A stretch of DNA of 64,000 nucleotides. Origin: Dactylorhiza incarnata. Its lineage: Eukaryota > Streptophyta > Magnoliopsida > Asparagales > Orchidaceae. The notes under the pieces are model-generated. The model had not been told where the DNA came from and did not search any database. It was given only the letters and a program-made list of their open reading frames with translations. Below, one piece after another: positions 54,460 to 64,000 of this stretch. A program made the position numbers and the translations under genes. The stretch covers positions 362,001 through 426,000 of the forward strand of contig JAWHQI010000508.1 of assembly GCA_033032865.1 (NCBI GenBank), in the 5' to 3' direction. The first letter of the stretch is position 1. The number at the start of each line of letters is the position of its first letter.

Positions 54460-55175
54460 CTTCTGCTCTCTGTTACATTTGTAACATCATCTTCTCCATT
54501 TGCAGTCATAGAATCCTTTTCTTTCTCACGTTGCTTTATTGTAAATTCCAATTGCTGATTGAGAAAAGGGGAATCTACCAATGGTTGATCTGCTTTGCAT
54601 TCGCCGTTGATCTCAATCTTAGCTTCCGAAGAAAGAAAGTTGTCAGCAAGAAAGCCAAAGCCCCCCCCCCCCCCCCCCCCCCCATTCTTTTATTTGGTAC
54701 TGCATAACCCACTTTTCTCAAATACTCGAGTCTTTTAGCATGAAGGTTCTGCTTGCGAATAAGGATCCATAGTCCTGACAACTTCATATTGTATTTTATG
54801 TTTCTCTTTGCAGAGTTGGTGCCCTTAACTTTTCTAGCAACCACAATTTTTTTTGGCAATCATTTTCTGGCGATGACCTCAACATTAGTCTCTCTTTCTC
54901 TTGCCTCTTTCATACCTCATCTTGTTCGATGATTGAATGCATCGACGAAGCGAACACTTCATTAATACACTCTCCTTTCCATGTGGAGACCCCTATTGGT
55001 CATCATTCATCTTCTTTGAAAAAAGGCCATATTTCACCACCTGAGCATAATCGCATTCTCTCGCCATTGGTCGCCGCCATCGTAAATTTCTAAGGACCTT
55101 AAATCTATGTTGAGTCCCACCCACCATGTTGCATCTCCCCGCGGCCAGAATTTTGCCTCCCGATGCTTATAAATC
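54460..55175. other. Host sequence beyond Element D, no clear gene
   Basis: Includes a run of about 22 C (54661-54682). On the minus strand a frame from the C run to 54465 (about 65 codons) continues, if Elements C and D are removed, through 47193-47144 to a TAG beside 32288. It is acidic and I do not recognise it. From about 55020 the text is plus-strand and leads to a gypsy Gag scrap. Confidence 0.4.
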
Positions 55176-55328
55176 CCACTCTTTGAGGGGAACAACTTCC
55201 CGGGCTGGATTGCTTGCACCGAGCAATTCTTTGAACTTCAAGTCTCTCATGAGGACCAAAATGTCCCTCTATCTATGATTTATATGGAGGGATATATTAT
55301 ACATTGCTGGATTGTCTCTATTTGTTAA
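55176..55328 (+). pseudogene. Gypsy Gag fragment
   Basis: 51 codons: PLFEGNNFPGWIACTEQFFE, then SHEDQNVPLSMIYMEGYIIH, ending at a stop. These match the start of the Gag domain of many plant gypsy elements (P-x-F-x-G-x-x-x-x-G-W-I-x-x-x-E-Q-F-F). Nothing else of that element is found nearby. Confidence 0.65.
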
Positions 55329-55849
55329 TTGAATGCCTCGAATCCTAATCCAAGGGCGACGACTAACGCTGAACAGGACCAACGGGATTCGGTCCGTGAC
55401 TCTGGCCGAATTTTTTCAACCACACGACCCAAGGCACACATTCATGTGCAGTTGAGATCGTTCTAGAAGTTAGTGGACGCATCCAGAAGGCGGAGACACG
55501 ACTTTTCAATCCACACGCTCGATCCACATGGCCGTTTGTCGAAGGCGTGTGCCGTTCTGATCGTTCCATGGCGGTTGTCAATGAAAAGACACATTGATTG
55601 CGCCACACACCCGAGGCACACGGGCGTGTCCAAGAGCGTGTCAATCCTAATTTTCGAAACTATGAATGTGCATAGTGTTGCATAAACTCCAAGCAGTTCT
55701 AAAGCATTTTTGGGGGGTTTTAGGATTTCTTCTTAATTATAGAAATTCGTCAATCTATTCTGTAATCGCCTCTGTTCTTGATAGTAAAAATCTGACTGTT
55801 GCTGCCCGTGGACCAGCCCATCTGGCGTGAATTACGTAAATCTGTGTCG
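55329..55849 (+). other. No gene; probably part of the Copia-5 LTR
   Basis: The stretch directly upstream of the Copia-5 primer sites. It is rich in ACACG and CGTGTG words (55380-55640). With no second LTR in the window I cannot place its left edge. Confidence 0.35.
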
Positions 55850-56047
55850 TCTGTGATTGTTGATTTCTGTTTTCTTCTTCATTCTTCTCATATTTATGCT
55901 ATAAACTGGTATCAGAGCGAGGTTGCACGCTCGTCTGGGATCTGTTCATCTGTGATTGTTGATTTCTGTTTCCTTCTTCATTCTTCTCGTATTTCTGCTA
56001 TAAACTGGTATCAGAGCTAGGTTGCACGCTCGTCTGGGATCTGTTCA
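55850..56047 (+). repeat. 99-bp tandem duplication carrying two primer-binding sites
   Basis: TCTGTGATTGTTGATTTCTG to CTGGGATCTGTTCA occurs at 55850-55948 and 55949-56047. Each copy contains TGGTATCAGAGC (55907 and 56006) followed by (G/T)AGGTTGCACGC. The LTR end and the start of the leader are thus doubled. Confidence 0.85.
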
Positions 56048-56070
56048 TCTTGTTTGAAGTTTGAAGAACG

Positions 56071-56878
56071 ATGGCAAACAACAACATGAAGATCGACAAG
56101 TTCACAGGGACGAATAATTTTAGTCTCCGGCGCATTAAGATGCACGCTCTATTGAAGCAACGTGGTATCTTGGCGCCACTTTCTGGAAAGAGACCTGAAT
56201 CCATGGGTGATTCAGAATATGAACAACATGATGAAAAAGCGCACTCAACGATCTTGTTGTGTCTTGCGGATGAAGTTATTTATGAGGTAGCCGACGAAGA
56301 GACGGCCACCGGTTTATGGTTGAAGTTAGAAAGTCTCTACATGATGAATTCTCTAACCAACAAACTATTGTTGAAACAACGTCTGTTCTCTCATTGAATG
56401 ATGGCGCAATTCTGAAGGAGCATCTTGACGATTTGAACTTTATCCTGATGGATCTGAAAAACGTGGATGTCAAAGTCGAAGATGCATCCCTAATTTTGTT
56501 AGTATCTCTACCTCCTTCATGTGGAAATTTTGTCAATTGCTTTGTCGTTGGTAGAGACGCTATCACACATGAGAAGGTCCATTCTGGTCTCCATTCACGA
56601 GAACTTCGTCACAAGACTTCTGGAAATAGTACAGAAAAGAAAGTAGTTGGACTGGCAGTCACAAATCCTAACAAGTCATAGGGTCGACCAGAAAATAGTA
56701 ATGGAAAATGGAAAGGAAAAAGAAGATCCAAATCCAAAGTTCGAGTTTCACGTGTAAATCCATGTGATATCTGTAACTACTGTAAAGAACTGGGTCACTG
56801 GAAGAATGAGTGTCCTAAGAAGAAAGGAAATGCCTCTGTGGTTGCTGTCGCAAAAGTTGACTTGCTCTGAAGCAGATT
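56071..56878 (+). pseudogene. Copia-5 Gag
   Basis: Starts MANNNMKIDKFTGTNNF at 56071. A stop at 56395 comes with a shift to the next frame, which carries on with LKEHLDDLNFILMDLKNVDV and SLPPSCGNFVNCFVVGRDAI. A stop follows at 56679-56681, then the knuckle CNYCKELGHWKNEC (about 56773). The text DLGLWLKLESLY-like is ATGLWLKLESLYMMNSLTNK here, typical of Tork-group Gag. It is interrupted by Element F just after the knuckle. Confidence 0.82.
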
Positions 56879-57239
56879 TGTTATGGGTCCTCCGTCAGTT
56901 ATCTTATCATTATTTTATATTATCGAGTCAATTTGTGTCGAGTTGTATTAAGTTATAGTCGTCGTTATTAGCGTCGCCACATTTTTTATTTTAGTGTTTG
57001 TTGTATTTACAGTTTTGTCATTCGGGGTTCCTATATATAGACCCCTTGTTTTGCATGAAAATCAATCAATGAATGAGAAAGTTTCTTCCAAGTCTCCCGT
57101 CTAGAGCTTCCTCTCTTCCCCTAAAGTTCTTCTCTCCTTTCTTCACCCTTTAGGGTTTCATCTTCTCTCATCTCCGGCACTCTAGCTTGCCCTCGTATTC
57201 CCCGCCTCCATCGATCGCTGACCAAAAGAAGCCCATAAC
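56879..57239 (+). repeat. Element F left LTR
   Basis: 361 bp with TATA box CTATATATAGACCC near 57030 and GGGTTTCATCTTCTCTCATC near the end. Confidence 0.85.
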
Positions 57240-57242
57240 AAC

Positions 57243-58529
57243 TTGGTATCAGAGCCTCTTGGTCCTCTTCCACCGGTTGCCATTCATCTGTCGAAGTCTC
57301 CTTCAAGCCGGTCATCTTCCTCCTCCAGTTCCATCCGTTGTTTTTTCCTCTGCGCCACTTCCGCACACGACCTCTATCAACCATTCTTGGCGGAAGCCCT
57401 CCCCATTCTATCAAACAACAACCACGAGGGCTCGGCTCCCCTCCCTCCAACGTTCGACACTGACGCCGCCACTTCTTCTATTACGGTGTCAACACCCGCT
57501 TCTTCTGTGACGGCCGCAACCGCTGCTTCAAAACCACCAGACGATAGTCCCGTCGCCTCTAGCGGCCTCCTCGACACACCCATCGGCCGCTGCTCTTCCT
57601 CCAGCCGATTCCTGCGACTCCTCCGATCGACGCATCTCCCATGCTCTTCGATCCTTTCTGTTGCACGCCCATTGATCCTTCCGCGCCACTCTCCTTCCTA
57701 CGCTCAACAGAAGGCCACACCTCCACTGGTTTTTCTGTTCCGACGCGTCGACGACCTCGGCAAGCCACGCCATTCCCTCCCCTGCTGCTTCCAACTCTTG
57801 TTTCCTTCCTCGACAACACGCGCCGTTTCCATCACACGTCCAACCGTCATCTCCTGCTGTCTTGAGCAGACTGCTCTCGAATCGTCTGCGTTCCCTCCCC
57901 TCGACCCCGGACTGCATGCTCGCCCTCATATCGAGCAGCCTACGCTCCTCGAACCGCTTGCGGGTCCCAGCGTCGCCGCCCTCCCAGCCTGCGCATGCTG
58001 CCTTCACATACGCCCCAACTTGCTCGCCGACGAGATCGTAGATTGCCCCAGTTGTCTCTCCACCGCCGTCGATTGCGCCACCGGTTCCGTTGATTGCGCC
58101 GTCGCGGCCCTTATCACTGTCGGTACCTTCATCCGCCTTGCCGTTGCTGACTTGCGCCGCCCTGCCGACCCCGCCGGACCCGTTCCTCCAGCCGGACCCG
58201 TTCCTTCCGCCGGCCATGGTTTCCCCGGCTGCCGGTCCCGCCGCTTTTCTCTGCCGGTTCCGCCGCTTTTTGCCGCCGGTCCCGCCGAACCCCTTCCTTC
58301 CGCGGGCCCTTGTTCCCTTGACTGCCCTGCTACTTTTGCCCTCTTCCGCTTCGCCGGATCAACCGGCCCCATTCCTTCCTCCGGACCCGCCGACCCCATT
58401 CCTTTCTCCGGACCCGCCGACCCCATTCCTTCCGCCGCTCGTCTTTCCGATGGCGCCACCGCTAGTCCTCGCCGCCAACGTTGTCGCGACGTACTACCAG
58501 ACATTGTTCTGGCGCGAAATCAAGCTTGA
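57243..58529 (+). other. Long low-complexity frame inside Element F
   Basis: A 428-codon open frame whose first codon lies in the primer site. The product is Pro/Ser/Leu/Arg-rich, with repeated GPADPIP-like words near its end from the minisatellite CCGGACCCGCCGACCCCATT (58130-58440). The opposite strand is also open. I read it as leader-like sequence without stops rather than a gene; coding is not excluded. Confidence 0.4.
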
Positions 58530-58560
58530 GGGCAAGCTCGATTTCAAGGGCGTGTGGAGT

Positions 58561-58929
58561 ATTATGGGTCCTTCGTCAGTTATCTTATTATTATTTTATA
58601 TTATCGAGTCAATTAGTGTCGAGTTGTATTAAGTCGTAGTCGTCGTTATTAGCGTCATCGCATTTTATAATTTAACGTTTACTGTTGTATTTACAGTTAT
58701 GTCATTCGGGGTTCCTATATATAGATCCCTTGTCTTGTATGAAAATCAATCAATGAATGAGAAAATTTCTTCCAAGTCTCTCTTTTAGGGTTTCCTCTCT
58801 TCCTCTAAAATTCTTCTCTCCTTCCTCCACCCTTTAGGGTTTCATCTTCTCTCATCTCCTCCGCCATTCTAAGGATTTCCTTTGTATTCCCCGCCTCCAA
58901 CGATCACCGACCAAAAGAATCCCATAACA
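58561..58929 (+). repeat. Element F right LTR
   Basis: 369 bp, begins TATTATGGGTCCTTCGTCAG (TG changed to TA) and ends AATCCCATAACA. Small indels against the left LTR. Confidence 0.85.
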
Positions 58930-60235
58930 TAGATCTGATACTCTCTGTCGTTGATCATGTACACCCGGTGAATCAATGGATTTTGGATTCAAGTTGTTCT
59001 TTTCATATGTGCCATAACAGAGACTAGTTTTACACATATGAAGTTGATGGTGGAAATGTTCTGATGGGCAATAACGCACCATGTAAGACAATCGACATTG
59101 GTTCAGTCCGGATCATAATGCATGATGGCATTATTAGAACATTAATAGTGGTCCGACACATCCCCGATCTAAAAAAGAACCTAATCTCTTTAAGTACTAT
59201 GGATTCAAAGGACTTCAAATACAGTTGTGAAGGTGGAGTCCTACGGATGACTAAAAGAGCCCTGGTGATAATGAAAGGACTCAAGCAGAATACCTTGTAT
59301 GTTCTACAAGGTCTGACAGTTTTTGGTACAACAGCTGTAGTATCAATTGCAGAGAAATCATATTTAAATATAGCCAAGTTTTGACATATGCGACTTGGCC
59401 ATGTTAGTGAAAAAGGGATGTTGATTCTGAGTAAGCAAGGGTATTGGGTGGTCATAAAGTATCTACTTTGGGGTTCTGTGAGCATTGCATTTTCGGCAAG
59501 CATCAACGTATTCAGTTTTGCAAAGCGGTTTATAGAACCAAAACTACTCTTGACTACATACATGCAGTTGTCTGGGACCCTCTCGTGTTCCAATGGAAGG
59601 TGGAGCAAGATACTTTTTCTCTTTGATTGATGATAAGTCTAGAATGTTGTGGGTGTTCATGTTGAAACACGAGAGTGATGTCTTTAAAACTTTCAAGCAA
59701 TGGAAGGTTCTGGTTGAGAACCAAACAGAGAAGAAATTTAAGCGTTTGCGAACTGATAATGATATATAATTCTGTTAACTGATTTTGATGAGTTTTGCAA
59801 GGATGAAATTGCAAGACATCACATAGTCAGAGAAACTCCACATCAAAATGGAGTTGCAGAATGTATGAACAAGACACTATTAGAGAGGGCTCGATGCATG
59901 CTCTCTAATACTGGGTTATCAAGGGACTTCTGGGCCGAAGCTGTGAATACAACCTGTTATGTGATAATTCGCTCTCTTACAACTGTCATTGACTGTAAAA
60001 CCCCCATCGTGGTATGATCTGGAAAACCCGTTGATTATTCTTTACTTAAAGTAGTTGGTTGCCCTATCTATTCTCATATTAATGAGGGCAAATTAGAAGT
60101 TAGAGAAAAGAAAGGGATTTTTCTGGGATATGGTGTTGGGGTGAAAGGGTATAAAATCTGGTCTGCTGAGTCAAAAGTCATTATGAGTAGAGATGTAACT
60201 TTTGATGAAAATTCTATGCATGGTCACTGATTTGC
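58930..60235 (+). pseudogene. Copia-5 protease, pre-integrase and integrase
   Basis: Protease-site text WILDSSCSFHMCHNRD (Gly changed to Ser, about 58980). Pre-integrase MGNNAPCKTIDIGSVRI, VVRHIPDLKKNLISLSTMD and HMRLGHVSEKGML follow, then CEHCIFGKHQR. The integrase has MLWVFMLKHESDVFKTFKQW, LRTDND, HQNGVAE-like text (about 59835) and FLGYGVGVKGYKIWS (about 60125). Stops and shifts occur throughout. Confidence 0.78.
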
Positions 60236-60239
60236 CTCC

Positions 60240-62110
60240 TTGGACAATCAGTGAAGAGATTTCATCATTGACAATCAGTGGCAATGCTGGATTCTATCTT
60301 GTATGTCACACTTAATCTTTATCCTACACATGGTCGCAGGACCCTCGCTGATACGACGAACCACACTAATCTCCAATTTGTCAAGTGCTCGCACCAATTC
60401 CTCTTGATGTGAGATGTGGCAGTAACTAAAACCTTTTATACTAAGCGCAGCTACTACTATATTTACTTTTTTCGAATGATACTGAATACTCACATCATAG
60501 TTTGATAAGAACTGCAACCACTTACACCGTGAAGATATCTAAGTGAGCTTCATAAAGGCACTGTCTCCAAATCTTCAATGCCTGAATGATTGCAACTAAC
60601 TCATACTGTACAGAGTAATTCTTCTCGTAGTCCTTCAACTGGCTGGAAGAGGATGCTATGACTTTTCTGTGTTGCATAAGGACACAACCCAAACCTCAAC
60701 TTGAAGCATCACTGTAAATCTAAAACCCCTTTACACCTGAAAATATGCACAATACAACGAAGTCATCAAACTGACTTTTAACTCCTCAAATGCTAACTTG
60801 TATTCCACTATCCAATTGAAGACTTTCCCATTTTTTGTAAGTAAAGTCAAATGTAGCTCTATCTTCGAGAAATTCTTAATAAACATGTAATAACCTGCTA
60901 ATTCAAGAAAGTTGCGGACGTCGGTAACTACCTTAGGTGATTTCTTCTATCTTCCTTGTATCCATTGAGAGTCCTCCCTGAATGACAATATGTCCCAGAA
61001 ATGCCACTTCTGTGAGCCAAAATTCACACTTAGGAAATTTTGCATATAATTGATGTTATTTGAGAGTACTCAAAATTATCTCGAGGTGCGCAACATGTTC
61101 TTCTTCATTCCTCGAATATACAAGAATATCATCAATGAAGGCGAAGATAATTCGATCTAGAAATTCATGAAATACCATGTTCATCTGATCCATGAAAGAA
61201 GACGGGGCTTTGGTCATCTCGTAAGGCATGACTACAAACTCTTAATGTCTGTATCTCATGCTAAAGATTGTCTTCTGAATATCCCGCCACAAATCTATAG
61301 TTGATGGTATCCTGATCTTAAACCCAACTTGGAGAAAGTGTAAGACCCCTCAAGATGATCATACAAATCATTTATCCTTGGGAAAAGATACTTATTCTTA
61401 ATGGTGAACTTGTTCAACTCGTGGTATTGTATGCATAACGTTAAAATGGCATCCTTCTTATTAACAGAAAGAACATGTGCTCCCCAAGGTGATGTATTAG
61501 GTTTGATGAATCCCAAGCTGAGCAATTCCTGCAACTTAACCTTTAACTTTGCTAATTCCCCGGGTGCCATGCGATAAGTAGCTTTGGTTACTTGTGCGAC
61601 TTTAGGGATGAGATCAATTTGAAAATCTACTTCCCTGATAGGAGGGGCACCAAGTAGTTCCTTTGGGAAGACATCGAGGCAGTCTCGTACTACTGGTATA
61701 TCATGCAAGCTATTCTTGACTGTTGTATGCATCAACAATTAGAAATGTTACACAACCCTTATTATCACTCTTGCTAGCCTTAATGAAGGAGATTATCAAC
61801 TTGGTGACTCCTTTCATGCCTCAAAACATGATAATGGACTGGTCGGATCTTTCTAATTTGACATAGTTCTGCAATTTATCTTAGCATTCACATTCGACAA
61901 TCAGACCATATCCATAATTAAATTAAAATTAGCAATTGGAAGAAGGGTAGCTTCTACAAAGACTTCAGACTCCCAAATCAAAACTGGAACCCTATGCTTA
62001 TGTCTAGTCTGCATAAGTGAGTTGTTTGATATCATGACTTCTAGCATTGATGTGATTGCACAACCTTCTAAGCCCAGCGTGTGCGCAAAAGATTACATGA
62101 ACGGTTGCAA
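60240..62110 (-). pseudogene. Tekay-like gypsy pol remnant
   Basis: Minus strand, from high to low coordinates: protease-region text, then RT ([71 protein letters not shown] at 61295-61738), the catalytic FIDDILVYS near 61120, RNase H (DASSxGLGCVLMQ near 60700) and its end (LSNYDVSIQYHSKKVNIVVA near 60500). Many stops. The motif pattern fits the Tekay/Del chromoviruses. No LTR or integrase in the window. Confidence 0.78.
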
Positions 62111-62515
62111 AACACCCGTGTTATTGAAAACCTTAGATGGATAATTTTGAATCATAAGGATACTTACATGCATGAATGAGACATGAATTTAAATAAAATG
62201 CTACAAGGAATTCACCTCTCGTGTTGATCTTTATTATCTTAGTTTATTATCTCTTTTCTTTTTGTGGTTTTGACCTTTATTTTATTATCTTTTGTAGAGC
62301 GGGAATTCACCTCCTGTGTGATGACTAGATATCACGTGTTCAATTATTAATCCTGAGAGAAATAAATAAGTATTTATGCAGTTACTGCTACCACCGGGCT
62401 GTACCGTCAAAATTTTAATATCCCACGCTCTTTTTCATCTTCAACAGGCAGAGCTTTCCATATGAAGGTTTGACTAATACTGGGCGATAGCGGCTTTCGC
62501 GGGAGGTAGTAAAAT
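62111..62515. other. No gene recognised
   Basis: AT-rich sequence between the gypsy remnant and the Harbinger element. GGAATTCACCTC occurs twice (about 62208 and 62301), and a CACGTG word lies near 62334. Nothing coding is seen. Confidence 0.4.
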
Positions 62516-62518
62516 TTA

Positions 62519-62585
62519 GGCTCTGTTTGGCGGGGCGTTTTGAGAGCTGCACGCCGCAGTTTTTTAAACCGCCCCGCCAAACAGA
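62519..62585. repeat. Harbinger terminal and subterminal inverted words
   Basis: CTCTGTTTGGCGGGGCG at 62521-62537 is answered by CGCCCCGCCAAACAG at 62568-62582, so the end can fold on itself. Confidence 0.6.
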
Positions 62586-63099
62586 AAATTAATGCCCGCA
62601 GTTGAAACAGTCACTGCTGAAAACAGCCCTAAAAACCGCGATTCGGAGTTGTGAATATTTCTCACGACTCCAGATCGCGGAATCGGCCGCGATTCACTTG
62701 CCCTAGCGCGACGGGTCTGGCGACGACGATCTCCCAGTTCTTCTCAGCGGCCCTTCCTCCTCCTCTCACCTTCCTCCTCCCAGTTCTTCTCAGCGGCCCC
62801 TCCTCGACGACATCTCCCAGCAGCCCTTTTTCTACTAGTGGATAGCAAGACGGTCGACGACAACATATCCCAGCGGCCCTTCCTCCTCCTCAGTCCTCGA
62901 CGACATCTCCCATCCGCAAACAAAGCCGAAGAAGCTCCAAGGTTGGTCTTCCTTCTCCCATCGCCATTTGGGCTCGTTCAAATTTCTTCTTCCAGACCTA
63001 CTTCCGATTGCTTGAGGTACTCTATTTTGATGTTCGCAGGCTATACTTGACTCCTTTCAGCAACTCTTTCGCCGCCGGCAGTATAGGTATAATGTATGG

Positions 63100-63573
63100 A
63101 TGCCTTTGTCTGGAGAGTTGCCTTCTCTTTTCTCCCAGCCGGACACCTTATCAGGGGATGATGACCATATCACAGAACAAAATAACACACAAGCTGTTGC
63201 AAGTGATGATATTGGCTCAGCTACATCTGGTCAAAGTTCTCAAAGCGGAGTTGATTCAAAAAGAAAACGCAAGGGGAAGAAACTGGATATGGGGGTAAAA
63301 CAGGTTATGCTATCACATGTTGAGAAGTTATGCTCCTCTTCTGATGTTATTATGCAGCGTGTTGCAGCACCCATTGTTCCACCAAACATATATCTACTGC
63401 GAGAGGCTATTCGGGAACTAGAGAAATATCCAGAGGTCTTTGAGGACAGAAGGATTTATCATTTTGCTACAGTCCATTTCCAAACCCCGGTGAATCGAGT
63501 GACATTCCTGAGTATACCAGAGGATAGGAGGGTGGAATGGCTCAAGACCCACTACATGAATTCACTTAACTGA
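63100..63573 (+). CDS. C-terminal part of a Myb/SANT-like Harbinger ORF1 protein
   Basis: 157 codons, open to a TGA at 63571-63573. After a Ser/Gln/Asp-rich linker and a basic patch (SKRKRKGKK), the text IYLLREAIRELEKYPEV, RRIYHFATVHFQTPVNRVTF and DRRVEWLKTHY matches the C-terminal helical region found in plant Myb/SANT-like proteins of PIF/Harbinger elements (the DNA-binding partner of the transposase). The N-terminal Myb domain is not found upstream in this frame, so the gene is partial, spliced or a deletion derivative. Frames at 62651-62845 and 62838-63050 may hold 5' parts but are not recognisable. Confidence 0.6.
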   Translation: MPLSGELPSLFSQPDTLSGDDDHITEQNNTQAVASDDIGSATSGQSSQSGVDSKRKRKGKKLDMGVKQVMLSHVEKLCSSSDVIMQRVAAPIVPPNIYLLREAIRELEKYPEVFEDRRIYHFATVHFQTPVNRVTFLSIPEDRRVEWLKTHYMNSLN

Positions 63574-64000
63574 TGCCTTTGTTCTATGTTATTTCTATTT
63601 TGCTCAAGACCCACTATGTTATTCCTATTTTGCTACTTTGAAATTTGAAACTTCTATGTTACTTCATGAAACTTAACTGATGCCTTTCTTCTTTGTTATT
63701 TCATGGTGTGTTTTAATTTGAAACTTCTATGTTACTTCATGAAAAACCTATTAATTAGTGTGTTTTATTTTATGGTAGAATATCAAAGTGCTTATTATTT
63801 ATGTACACTAAGTTAATTTATTATAATTAATTGTTGTTTATCTCTAATTTTAAAAAAATTCAAAACGCACAGCTGTTTTGCCAAACAGCTTAACAGCTTC
63901 TCCGTTTGAAACGGCACTGCAACAGCTGTTCTTCCAAACAGATTCACAGATTCTGCCACCACTCTGCAAAACAGCTGATTATTCCACCACTGCTTCCCCC

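Larger units (their letters stand above)
56879..58929 (+). mobile_element. Element F: non-autonomous LTR element
   Basis: LTRs at 56879-57239 and 58561-58929 start TG/TA-TTATGGGTCC and end CCCATAACA. Primer site TGGTATCAGAGCC at 57243-57255. The flanks CAGAT and TAGAT are a near match to a 5-bp target duplication; one extra T lies at the left junction. The 1.3-kb interior has no retroelement protein. Confidence 0.82.
55850..60235 (+). mobile_element. Copia-5: Tork-like copia remnant, split by Element F
   Basis: Primer sites, Gag, knuckle, protease, pre-integrase and integrase text in copia order, with Element F inserted between knuckle and protease. It ends at the integrase C-terminal VGVKGYKIWSAESKVIMS text near 60200, where minus-strand gypsy sequence takes over; RT, RNase H and 3' LTR are absent. 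Confidence 0.8.
62516..64000 (+). mobile_element. PIF/Harbinger element, left part
   Basis: TTA (62516-62518) followed by GGCTCTGTTTGGCGGGG, the target triplet and terminal inverted repeat style of PIF/Harbinger elements. Further in, AACCGCCCCGCCAAACAGA (62565-62583) is an inverted copy of the subterminal sequence. Near the window end CAGCTGTTTTGCCAAACAG and similar words suggest the other subterminal region; the right end lies beyond 64000. The transposase ORF is not seen here. Confidence 0.65.

Noticed and set aside
57121..58504. Minus-strand ORFs opposite Element F (57121-57450, 57528-58217, 58004-58504)
   Set aside because: Mirror images of the GC-rich low-complexity interior; no recognisable domain.

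Overview
The window looks like nuclear, heterochromatic DNA of a flowering plant. It is almost entirely a nest of retrotransposons: Ty1/copia elements, Ty3/gypsy chromoviruses, a plant RTE-type LINE, Helitron-like elements and a PIF/Harbinger transposon. Most plus-strand-primed LTR elements carry a primer site matching initiator tRNA-Met. The only sequence that looks like an ordinary cellular gene is one exact exon of a plant CDKE/CDK8-type kinase (31416-31526). I found no rRNA, tRNA or CRISPR feature. Nearly every pol frame is broken, so the coding regions are given as pseudogenes.

Layout, left part: an old copia (Copia-0, 1-381 and 6694-7677) is split at its protease active-site motif by Copia-1 (382-6693), whose 5' LTR is itself split by a Helitron-like element (456-2273). 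Next comes a CRM/Galadriel-like gypsy (7678-13262), cut off just after its integrase catalytic core and fused in frame to a copia remnant (13263-14933). A short TRIM-like copia (14934-21658, target duplication AGTTG) was then invaded through its TA-rich LTR by Copia-3 (15758-20864) and by a second Helitron-like element.

Middle: a chimeric unit made of TRIM LTR end, copia tail and TA run, plus a 361-bp inverted pair of tRNA-like SINE arms and a Helitron-like block, was tandemly duplicated (20936-27983 and 27984-29672). A Reina-like gypsy (21916-27357, target duplication TCTCC) entered the first copy afterwards. A 2.6-kb low-copy-looking island holding the kinase exon follows (29673-32293).

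Right part: Element C (minus strand, 32294-47138, target duplication CATTA) has gag, an integrase C-terminus and a chromodomain-like end, but no reverse transcriptase, RNase H or integrase core. In their place is an ORF with a repeat of about 44 residues. A SIRE-like copia (37235-46400, target duplication GCTGG) sits in one of its LTRs and carries a young non-coding LTR element (43549-45337, target duplication ATCTA). Element D (47194-54459, target duplication CTTCT) is a diverged plus-strand relative of Element C with the same unusual ORF and a LINE in its left LTR. After that come a gypsy gag scrap, a Tork-like copia with a duplicated primer site split by a non-autonomous element (56879-58929), a minus-strand Tekay-like gypsy remnant, and the left part of a PIF/Harbinger element that runs off the window with its Myb/SANT-like ORF.

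The most notable feature is the C/D family: two diverged LTR elements that share a non-pol repeat ORF between gag and the integrase tail.
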